Assembly (NCBI GenBank): GCA_015661095.1
Contig: JACVQI010000104.1
Span: 1 to 9,691 of the forward strand
Source of the DNA: Gammaproteobacteria bacterium
GTDB taxonomy: Bacteria > Pseudomonadota > Gammaproteobacteria > Eutrophobiales > Eutrophobiaceae
Direction: 5' to 3'
Length of the DNA stretch: 9,691 bases
The notes beneath the pieces are model-generated. The model made no database searches, was not told the origin of the DNA, and saw only the letters and a program-made list of their open reading frames with translations. The position numbers and the translations under genes are program-made. The stretch's first letter is position 1. Each line of letters begins with the position of its first letter. This document shows, one piece after another, positions 1 to 6,364 of the stretch.

Positions 1-12
1 GGCTGGTCTGGT

Positions 13-1479
13 TCACTGGACGTATTGCAGCATTCGTTGTTTGACGCGTTTCAGGAAGACACCCATGATTTCGCGATAAAGGGCATCCTTAAGGATTAAA
101 TCCTCCACGCCAGCGCAGATGTCCGGGTTATCATTGACTTCAATGATGTAGCATTTATTGCCGACTTGTTTTAAATCGACTCCATACAGGCTGTTACCGA
201 CCAGATTGGCGGCCTTAAGCGCTGTTTTGATGACTTCATCCGGCGCCTCGCTGATAGAAAGGGTTTCTGTATCGCCTTCACGGTAATTACCGTGCTCATC
301 CCGATGGATGACCTGCCAGTGCTCGCTGGCCATGTGATAACGGCACACGTACAGCGGTCTTTGATCGATGATGCCGATACGCCAGTCAAACGTGGTTGGT
401 AGAAATTCCTGGGCCAGTATCAAATCCGATCGTTTCAGTAATTGCATGACTGTGTCTTCCAGTTCTTCACGGGTTTCAACCTTGCTGACACCGCGGGAAA
501 AGGCACTGTCCGGCTGTTTCAGGACACAGGGCAGTTCCAGATAATCAGTGAGGGATCGGTAATTGTTTTTATGAACGATCACGGTTTTGGGTGTTGGCAC
601 GCCATGCCGCGTCAGCAGTTCCGAAAGATAAACCTTGTTGGTGCATTTGAGGATCGAATCCGGATCATCGATAACCACCAGTCCTTCCGCCGCAGCCTTC
701 TGCGCGAAGCGGAAAGTGTGGTGATTGACGGCAGTAGTTTCCCGGATGAAGAGGGCATCGAATTCCGCCAGACGGTGAAAATCATCACGGTTGATCAATT
801 CAAACCCGAGCCCGATTTTTTCGGCGGCCTTCTGAAAGCGATTTATGGCTGCCTCGTTGGAGGGTGGTTCCTTTTCATCCGGGTTGACCAATACGGCCAT
901 ATCGAACAAGGGTTCAATACGCCGCCGTATTCTGCGCTTGCGCCCGGCAAAATAATTGGAAGCGGCCTCAACCAGAAAATCGTGATGGCTTTCCGGAATA
1001 TCGTTAATGGCGATAGTGCTGATTGATTTCAACTCCCATTCATCGGCTTTTATGAACTCGGCGCGTAACAGGGGTGCCTCAAAGATATTAAACAGATGCA
1101 GGCTCAAACTGTCATAACGCTTCGCCATATTACGGCCGAAATAGATACTCAGGGTGAAATGAGTGCTGGTAATATGTTTCAGTGCCTGCTGGACTTTTTC
1201 TTCCAGGTCTTCAGACAGGGTTTTGACGACGGTTTGCGATTTGAGATCCTGGATGGTATTAATGTCCGGCATGGGACGGTGGCCACGAGCCGCGGCCAGC
1301 AGGGAAACATAATAACCAGCCGACTGATAGCGGTACGACCGGCATAGATTAAAAACCTTGAGATTTCTTTCCTCGGAGAAAGTAGGGTCAGTCAGATAGT
1401 CGCGTGAAGACACGATACGGACGCCGCTAATTTCCAGCGGCCAGTTCTTAGGGTTATTTACTATCAAAAGTACATTCAT
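13..1479 (-). CDS. RimK-family ATP-grasp ligase with RLAN N-terminal domain
   Basis: A 488-aa protein of the RimK-like ATP-grasp family, whose members join an amino acid (often glutamate) to a carboxylate using ATP. Residues about 1-150 match the RimK-like N-terminal (RLAN) type, with the typical RSYRYQSAGYYVSLLA stretch at 48-63. Residues about 200-480 form the ATP-grasp domain: K282, K321 in VLKQPDSAFSRG, E358 in AQEF, D366-R367 in DWRIG, D435 in GVDLK, and the metal-binding E447/N449/N451 in IIEVNDNPD. All expected ATP and Mg ligands are present, so it should be active; the substrate is unknown. It is cytoplasmic, with no signal or membrane segment. Its ATG overlaps the stop of the upstream peptidase gene as ATGA, indicating translational coupling; only a weak Shine-Dalgarno (AGAAAG) precedes it. 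It is not the short ribosomal S6 modification enzyme RimK itself, which is about 300 aa and lacks this N-terminus. Confidence 0.9.
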   Translation of the reverse strand: MNVLLIVNNPKNWPLEISGVRIVSSRDYLTDPTFSEERNLKVFNLCRSYRYQSAGYYVSLLAAARGHRPMPDINTIQDLKSQTVVKTLSEDLEEKVQQALKHITSTHFTLSIYFGRNMAKRYDSLSLHLFNIFEAPLLRAEFIKADEWELKSISTIAINDIPESHHDFLVEAASNYFAGRKRRIRRRIEPLFDMAVLVNPDEKEPPSNEAAINRFQKAAEKIGLGFELINRDDFHRLAEFDALFIRETTAVNHHTFRFAQKAAAEGLVVIDDPDSILKCTNKVYLSELLTRHGVPTPKTVIVHKNNYRSLTDYLELPCVLKQPDSAFSRGVSKVETREELEDTVMQLLKRSDLILAQEFLPTTFDWRIGIIDQRPLYVCRYHMASEHWQVIHRDEHGNYREGDTETLSISEAPDEVIKTALKAANLVGNSLYGVDLKQVGNKCYIIEVNDNPDICAGVEDLILKDALYREIMGVFLKRVKQRMLQYVQ

Positions 1480-2183
1480 TTGTCTTTCTGGATCACCAGC
1501 AGGTTAGCATCATAGGTCAAAACTCCCAGTAATATGGCACAAATCAAACGATCAATATTTACCGTGTACAGATGACCGCCACCAACCGGGTTATGCAGAA
1601 GGGGATCGGCGATGAGGACGGTGCGATCTTTCCGGTTATAACCAGACAGCACGACAAAGTGACCGGATGGATTGCCCTGGATATCATTGTAATCGTCATC
1701 TGGCCCGTATTCGCGCATACTGCGGTACAGATAAGTGGCGCTCAATCCGGTCAACACGGGCACATTACGACGGATAATACCGCGTATCAGAGGCTTAGTC
1801 AGATCGGTGAAGCGAAGTTTCCCGCCCAGGCCGAGGAATTCCAGATAACCGGCGGTGGCTTGCTGCAACTTGCTGTCACCTTGTTTAGCCTTCGCTTGTT
1901 GCCTTAATTTATCCGGGATACTGGTGTTACTGTCCGTAAACCAGCTTGGGTCAAACATCTGCAGATTATAAGTATAGATATCGGCACGGTAACCCCGGGC
2001 CAGCGCATTGTTAGCCAGTAATACCGCCAGAGTGCCACCCGTATCCAACATTCGCGTCATCGCGATCACATCATTGAGCGTAATATCCTCACCGTAGTAG
2101 CGGTAAACCGCATGCAGGCAGGTTGGCCCACAAGTCGCATGATCCGGTTGTTCCAGAATGGAAATGGGAAGCAGGGTATCCAA
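1476..2183 (-). CDS. C39-like papain-fold cysteine peptidase, partner of the RimK-family ligase
   Basis: A 235-aa protein of the peptidase C39-like type. The predicted catalytic set is present: Q12 and C18 in EQPDHATCGPTCL, H175 in SGHFVVLSGY and D193 in LIADPL, in the order Gln-Cys-His-Asp typical of papain-like peptidases. No transmembrane or ABC transporter domain is attached, so this is not a bacteriocin-processing transporter; no clear signal peptide is seen. The start is TTG: the reading frame opens TAA-AAC-ACG-TTG and the next Met lies beyond the catalytic Cys, so no ATG can be used. No good Shine-Dalgarno is visible before it. The gene precedes and overlaps the RimK-family gene by 4 bp. 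In related bacteria such peptidases, sometimes fused to a GNAT acetyltransferase, are encoded beside RimK-type ligases; no GNAT domain is present here. A role in trimming or removing what the ligase adds is inference. Confidence 0.85.
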   Translation of the reverse strand: MDTLLPISILEQPDHATCGPTCLHAVYRYYGEDITLNDVIAMTRMLDTGGTLAVLLANNALARGYRADIYTYNLQMFDPSWFTDSNTSIPDKLRQQAKAKQGDSKLQQATAGYLEFLGLGGKLRFTDLTKPLIRGIIRRNVPVLTGLSATYLYRSMREYGPDDDYNDIQGNPSGHFVVLSGYNRKDRTVLIADPLLHNPVGGGHLYTVNIDRLICAILLGVLTYDANLLVIQKDK

Positions 2184-2632
2184 CGTGTTTTAGTTTTAAT
2201 CAGTGTCCAAACATTCTAGCTAGTTTCCTACGAAATTACCTTGCTTGAATCGCCAGTAAGATTCTCTCAAGGCGACGATGACACCGATGTATTTCATTCA
2301 TACAAAATTATTTTGGCGCTCAGGAATCCTAGTTAACTTCAATTAACAGGCGCATTGAGGGTATTTAAATATGGCTCGGTGTCTGTTATCGAGGGAGTAG
2401 CGACGATATATTATGTAGCCAACAGGTTAAAAACCCTTTGAAACAATTAGTTATTCCAGACTTTAAAAGCCTGTTCTATATCCAGATGCGGTTATAACAG
2501 ACCTTATATAGCGCATAATATATATTATGTTAAATTACAATCAGACATTCGGTGACCTGGACAGTGTGAATATATTAGGCATTAAGTAGTAGTCGTATTT
2601 AATTGTTTTATATGTAATTACCAATGCTCTCT
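2184..2632. other. AT-rich intergenic region without a recognisable gene
   Basis: This 449-base gap lies between the start of the peptidase gene and the original stop of the tauE frame. It is clearly more AT-rich than the flanking genes, and I see no conserved protein, tRNA or known RNA in either strand. It holds a perfect 16-bp AT palindrome, CATAATATATATTATG (2514-2529), and an 11-base direct repeat ATATATTATGT (2406-2416 and 2520-2530). No classic terminator with a GC stem and T-run is evident for tauE. The shifted tauE frame runs into this region and stops at 2541. Confidence 0.6.
2206..2218 (-). promoter_or_regulatory. Possible -10 element for the peptidase/ligase operon
   Basis: On the minus strand TAGAAT (2218-2213) matches the sigma-70 -10 consensus at 5 of 6 positions and would start transcription near 2206, about 23 bases before the TTG start. 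There is no convincing -35 hexamer at the right distance and no extended TG, so this is only a candidate. Confidence 0.22.
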
Positions 2633-3464
2633 TTATATAGTGAAGTGAGTAGCGATGGCTACCAATACAATCATTACGACAAAGACTTTCTGTAACAGAA
2701 TGACAGACACTGACCGGGCGAGCCGTTGTCCCAGAAACATCCCGATTAGCCCGCCGAGTATGAACAATCCCGTTAGTACTAGCGGTATATCCCTGCCATG
2801 CCATAACGCCGAGACCACCCCGGAGACCCCAATCAGCGAGATGATAAAAAGTGATGATGCAACGGCCCTGTGTATGGAAAGCTGGGTGACGAAGGTCAGC
2901 GCCGGAACAATTAAAAATCCGCCCCCCACCCCAAAAAATCCACTGAGTACACCGGTAACACCCCCAGCCAGGAATAATACCCCACCACACGGCGCCACCA
3001 CACGGCGCAGTAAGTCTTAATACTGCGTTTTCATCCAGGCGGCAAATGGCACTGCTATCATCTTCCAGATCATCGATTAATCGCGCCCTGACGACACCGG
3101 CATTTACCGGATTCAGCCAGACTTTCAGAGCCAACAGTAATGCCACCACCAGCATCAGGATGGAAAACCCGTTAACTATGAACTGTTCCGGTACCCTCTG
3201 CGCCAATATGACGCCTGCGGGGGCCGTGGCCATCCCGGCTGCGACCATAATCAAGGCCGCTCGCCATTCGATCATTCGCGCGTAGCCGGCGACCAGACTG
3301 CCATAAGCCGAGGTAGCAGCTACCGCCGCCAGTGAAATCGTGGTGGCCTGCAGTGGGGCCACGTGCAGTCCGAAGATGAGCAGAGGCACGGCGAAAATGG
3401 ATCCGCCCCCACCGGTCAGCCCCAGTGACAGACCGACCAGTATTCCAAATAATATTGTGAGCAT
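2633..3464 (-). pseudogene. TauE/SafE-family sulfite/organosulfonate exporter, disrupted by a 13-bp tandem duplication
   Basis: An integral membrane permease of the TauE/SafE family (sulfite, sulfoacetate or related anion export; the substrate cannot be read from sequence). The family's two internal repeats are recognisable: GLTGGGGSIFAVPLL (about residue 15) in the first half and GFFGVGGGFLIVPAL in the second. The halves are in different frames. The first is read from ATG 3464 and is native to about residue 157; the second runs to a stop at 2633-2635. The join lies at the perfect duplication of CCACCACACGGCG (2982-2994 and 2995-3007). Removing one copy restores ...TAPCGGVLFLAGG... and a continuous 272-aa protein, a normal length for the family. 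As it stands, translation continues out of frame to 2541, giving a 307-aa product with an unrelated C-terminus. It follows the PolX-like gene by 36 bases and probably shares its promoter. A sequencing or assembly error is possible but unlikely for an exact 13-base copy. Confidence 0.9.
2982..3008. repeat. Perfect 13-bp tandem duplication inside tauE
   Basis: CCACCACACGGCG occurs twice head to tail (2982-2994, 2995-3007), with one more matching base at 3008. Thirteen is not a multiple of three, so the extra copy shifts the reading frame of the permease gene by one. Deleting either copy restores the full-length family protein, which shows that the one-copy form is ancestral. Confidence 0.95.
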
Positions 3465-3500
3465 GCTTAATTCCAGGGAATAATTAACCGGGTAATGCCG

Positions 3501-3968
3501 TTATTTGCGACGGTGAGTGGCAATGGTTGCCAGAATCTGTTGCTCGGTTTTCGTTCCGAAACCGGCCAGTTGCCGCAACCGGCCCGCCTGCGCTGCCTGT
3601 TCCAGTTGCTGCAGGTTTGCTATTCCCAGTTCGTGATATAGCGCATGCACTCGCTTCGGGCCCAGGCCGTAAATCTGCAATAAATCCTCCAGGCTGGCGG
3701 GTACATCCTGGTGGAGTTTATCCAGTGCCATGACCTTGCCGGTTAAAATCATCTCTTTGATTTTTGCGGCAAGGTCTTTGCCGATGGTCGGAAGACTGGT
3801 GAGATCCTCCCCCGCTGCTACGCATTCACTGAGTTCCCGGGACAAACCCCGGACTGTGCGGGCGGCGTTACGATAAGCCCTGACCCGGAACGGATTCGCT
3901 GCTTCAATTTCCAGCAGATCCGCCAGCTCCTCAAAGACTCTGGCGATATCGTCGTTATGAACCGGCAT
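3501..3968 (-). CDS. Stand-alone helix-hairpin-helix protein resembling the N-terminal domain of DNA polymerase X
   Basis: A 155-aa protein that matches the first ~155 residues of bacterial PolX (8-kDa plus fingers region). Counting from the upstream TTG codon, it has NPFRVRAYRNAART (27-40) and three helix-hairpin-helix elements: LPTIGKDLAAKI (61-72), IYGLGPKRVHALY (101-113) and LAGFGTKTEQQIL (136-148). Full PolX is about 570 aa, with a nucleotidyltransferase palm and a C-terminal PHP domain; neither follows here, the stop at 3501 being only 36 bases before tauE. It should therefore bind DNA (nicks, gaps or ends) without polymerising; this is inference. The frame also opens at TTG 3974, but AGGTGA (3980-3975) lies 6 bases before the ATG at 3968 and directly abuts the TTG, so I chose the ATG. 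An FNR-type promoter lies upstream. It could be a decayed polX, but the clean ending suggests a stable short protein. Confidence 0.85.
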   Translation of the reverse strand: MPVHNDDIARVFEELADLLEIEAANPFRVRAYRNAARTVRGLSRELSECVAAGEDLTSLPTIGKDLAAKIKEMILTGKVMALDKLHQDVPASLEDLLQIYGLGPKRVHALYHELGIANLQQLEQAAQAGRLRQLAGFGTKTEQQILATIATHRRK

Positions 3969-4004
3969 GGACAATCACCTGCTAGGTAGTAAATGTCCTT
4001 ATAT

Positions 4005-4046
4005 ATAGTAACTACTGCCCTGCCGGGGTTGTTTGATCCGGATCAC
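4005..4046 (-). promoter_or_regulatory. FNR/ANR-type box and class II promoter for the PolX-like/tauE unit
   Basis: TTGATCCGGATCAC (4033-4046) matches the FNR consensus TTGAT-N4-ATCAA at 9 of 10 defined positions. On the minus strand a -10-like TACTAT (4010-4005) is centred 32 bases downstream of the box centre. This is the spacing of a class II FNR promoter, where the box is centred near -41.5 and replaces the -35. Transcription would begin near 3998, about 30 bases before the ATG. The TACTAT hexamer is only a moderate match, but it lies within a TA-rich stretch. The box lies between the glcF stop and the PolX-like gene. Confidence 0.6.
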
Positions 4047-4070
4047 CGTTCATTCCAATAAACAGTGAAG

Positions 4071-5285
4071 CTATATAAATAGATCATCGACAAATTCTAT
4101 CCAGTGCCTGACCGGTTTGTCAGTCACCATGCCCAGATACGATTGGCAGCCGATATTGGCGGTAGCGATGGCATCGGGACTGCCCGCTTCCAGGGCAGTG
4201 ATCTTGTTGTGTCGGAGTTGTTTCGCCAGTTGTGGTTGCAGGATGGAATACGTTCCGGCCGAGCCGCAACACAAATGCGCATCTTTCACCGCCGTTAAAG
4301 TGATATTGAGCTGCCTCAGAATGGAATCAACCGCGCCAGTCAGATGCTGTCCATGTTGCAATGAACAGGGACAATGGAATGCCAGGCGTTGTGGGCGGAC
4401 CGGTTGCAGCTGGGTCAAATCCTCCGCCTGTAATATTTCACTGATATCCCTGATATACGCGGCCAGCCGTTGCGCCCTGGCGGCATAGTGTTCATCCTGT
4501 GCCAGCAGTTGGACATAACCCTTGGTAAAATTACCGCAGCCACTGGCGGTGCTGATGATGGCCTCGACTCCATCATCCAGATGCGCTAGCAACCGGTCGA
4601 CTTGCCGCCGCGCCTGGGCCAACCCTTCCTCCTGAGCATTCAGGTGATAACTCACGGCGCCACAACAGCCCTCCTCCGCCATGGTGATGACCTGGATGCC
4701 GAGTCTGCTCAATACTCTGGCTGCAGCGGCATTGGTATTGGGGGACAGGTGGTTCTGAACACAGCCATTCAAAAGCAGCATCCGGCGTGGTCCTTGAAAA
4801 TCCGGCCATTTTCCGGGATTCACCATGGGTGGAATCTGTTTTTTCAACGCTGTCGGCAGCAATGGCCGGAACAGCCGGCCCAGCCCTAAGGCACTCGCGA
4901 ACAACCAGCCAGTGGTGAACAGCTTGCGCATGATAAATCGTTGGATGGCGGCCAGCGGTGAACGTCCGATCCTTTGTTCGATGTGGTTACGGCCGAGATC
5001 CAGCAGCCGGTGATACTGTACGCCGGAGGGACAGGCGGTCTCGCAGGATTGGCAGGTCAGGCAGCGATCGAGATGAGTCTGGGTGATGCGGCTCACGTTG
5101 TTGCCTTCCAGCATGGTCTTGATCAGATAGATGCGCCCGCGCGGGCTGTCGAGTTCGTTGCCCGTCAGCAGGAAGGTCGGACAGGTGGCGGTGCAGAAGC
5201 CGCAGTGGACGCAGGAGCGCAGTATCCGGTCGGCCTCCCTGCCCTGTTTGGTCTGTAAATATTCGTTGTTGAAGAAGGTCTGCAT
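4071..5285 (-). CDS. glcF: Glycolate dehydrogenase, iron-sulfur subunit GlcF
   Basis: A 404-aa protein, close to the 407 aa of E. coli GlcF. It carries two 4Fe-4S motifs, CVHCGFCTATCP (C25, C28, C31, C35) and CLTCQSCETACP (C75, C78, C81, C85). Two CCG-type cysteine-rich domains follow: GCVQNH (174-179) with EEGCCG (205-209), and CPCS (305-308) with CCGSAG (339-344), then C380. In the GlcDEF complex it passes electrons from the flavin subunits to the membrane quinone pool. It is the last gene of glcDEF; the ATG overlaps the glcE stop by one base (TGATG), with AGGA six bases upstream. The gene order and all cluster cysteines are intact. A lactate-oxidising LutA/DLD-type role is less likely because separate GlcD and GlcE genes precede it. 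Confidence 0.95.
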   Translation of the reverse strand: MQTFFNNEYLQTKQGREADRILRSCVHCGFCTATCPTFLLTGNELDSPRGRIYLIKTMLEGNNVSRITQTHLDRCLTCQSCETACPSGVQYHRLLDLGRNHIEQRIGRSPLAAIQRFIMRKLFTTGWLFASALGLGRLFRPLLPTALKKQIPPMVNPGKWPDFQGPRRMLLLNGCVQNHLSPNTNAAAARVLSRLGIQVITMAEEGCCGAVSYHLNAQEEGLAQARRQVDRLLAHLDDGVEAIISTASGCGNFTKGYVQLLAQDEHYAARAQRLAAYIRDISEILQAEDLTQLQPVRPQRLAFHCPCSLQHGQHLTGAVDSILRQLNITLTAVKDAHLCCGSAGTYSILQPQLAKQLRHNKITALEAGSPDAIATANIGCQSYLGMVTDKPVRHWIEFVDDLFI

Positions 5286-6364
5286 CAGAGATCCTGATAC
5301 ATTCTGCCGGGATTGAGGATGCCGGCGGGATCAAAAGCCAGTTTCAATTGCCGGTGCCAGTGCTGCAGAGCCGGCGCTAACGGTTGAAAGCGCGCATCCG
5401 CGTTTGCCGCCGGTTCGCTTCGGAACAAGGTGGCGGCGCCATTGATATGAGCCAGACGATCGAATACCTTTGCCGGCGCAGCATCAGTCTTTAACCACCG
5501 TAATGCACCATTCCATTCTACGAATTCCACTCCCGGCAAATTGTGTTTTACCGCAGGCGCCAGGGAAAGCCGCCATAGGGTATGGGCATCCGTGAAAAAT
5601 TCAATCTGTTGTTCCCGTACCGCCAGCCAGTAATCGTCGTTAGTTTCTTCCGCATGTTCAATGAAATCAAATTGCTGCCGGAGTCGATCGGCCAGGCTGC
5701 CGATCTCACCTGCCCCGGCGGAAAAGCGCACCACCAGGTGCTGCCTATCATGACTGGTGGCTGATACCGGATAACCCATGGCGGTGAGTTTGTTGACGAA
5801 CGCCATCGCCTTGTCCGGGGCGATGCCAAAACGAAAAGTCCGTTCCGCCGTGTGTCTGGGTAACAGTTTGACCGTGGCTTCCAGGATCACGGCGAGACAA
5901 CCGAGTGACCCGGCCAGTAATCTGGAAATATCGTAACCGGCGACATTCTTCATGACCTTGCCGCCGAATTTCAGTATCTCGCCTTTGCCGTTGAGTATCC
6001 GGCAGCCGAGTATCAGATCGCTGACGCTGCCGGCAAAGGGCCGGCGCGGTCCGGACAATCCGGCCGCGATCATGCCGCCAAAAGTCGCATTAGGACCGAA
6101 ATGCGGCGCTTCACAGCCCAGCATTTGCCCGTGTTCGGTGAGCGCGGCCTCGATCTCAGTCAAGCGTGTGCCGGCCCGCGCGGTCAACACCAGTTCCGTT
6201 GGCTCGTAGCTGACGATACCGGTGTGTGTGGAGGTATCCAATAGCGTTGCCGTGACCGGGTGCCCGTAAAAGTTTTTGCTACCGCTCCCCTGTACGCACA
6301 GCGGTTGCCTGTCGGCATAGGCCGCCTGTACCTGCTGCTGCAATATCTGCCCGTTGTCAGTCAT
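5285..6364 (-). CDS. glcE: Glycolate dehydrogenase, FAD-binding subunit GlcE
   Basis: A 359-aa subunit of the FAD-binding PCMH/VAO fold (E. coli GlcE has 350 aa). Family motifs are clear: QGSGSK (25-30), NATFGGMIAAGLSGPRRPF (92-110), and the run from VMKNVAGYDISRLLAGSLG to about residue 155. The C-terminal FDPAGILNPGRM is the typical end of FAD-linked oxidases. Unlike GlcD it is short and lacks the long catalytic cap domain, as expected for GlcE. Together with GlcD and GlcF it oxidises glycolate to glyoxylate with electrons going to the respiratory chain rather than directly to O2. Its start overlaps the end of glcD by 8 bases and its stop overlaps the start of glcF by 1, so the three are translationally linked. 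Confidence 0.95.
   Translation of the reverse strand: MTDNGQILQQQVQAAYADRQPLCVQGSGSKNFYGHPVTATLLDTSTHTGIVSYEPTELVLTARAGTRLTEIEAALTEHGQMLGCEAPHFGPNATFGGMIAAGLSGPRRPFAGSVSDLILGCRILNGKGEILKFGGKVMKNVAGYDISRLLAGSLGCLAVILEATVKLLPRHTAERTFRFGIAPDKAMAFVNKLTAMGYPVSATSHDRQHLVVRFSAGAGEIGSLADRLRQQFDFIEHAEETNDDYWLAVREQQIEFFTDAHTLWRLSLAPAVKHNLPGVEFVEWNGALRWLKTDAAPAKVFDRLAHINGAATLFRSEPAANADARFQPLAPALQHWHRQLKLAFDPAGILNPGRMYQDL

Noticed and set aside
361..376. Further FNR-like half sites (for example TTGATCGATGATG) inside coding regions
   Set aside because: Only one half matches the consensus and they lie inside genes away from any start.
442..1026. Plus-strand 194-aa open frame opposite the RimK-family gene
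   Set aside because: It lies wholly inside a well-supported minus-strand gene, shows no family motif and has composition expected of an antisense shadow.
1476..2183. Bacteriocin or microcin exporter peptidase domain
   Set aside because: The C39-like domain stands alone with no ABC transporter, membrane segments or small leader-peptide gene nearby, and it is coupled to a RimK-family ligase instead.
2912..2938. The C6 and A6 homopolymer runs as the cause of the tauE frameshift
   Set aside because: The second-half frame is continuous and conserved on both sides of these runs; the break maps exactly to the 13-bp duplication at 2982-3007.
2633..3001. A separate 122-aa permease gene starting at GTG 3001
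   Set aside because: The GTG lies within the duplicated 13-mer and has no ribosome-binding site; the frame is simply the second half of the broken tauE.
2541..3464. A 307-aa protein read straight through as a novel membrane protein
   Set aside because: Only the first ~157 residues resemble a real family; the rest is out-of-frame translation after the 13-bp duplication, and the true second half lies in the next frame.
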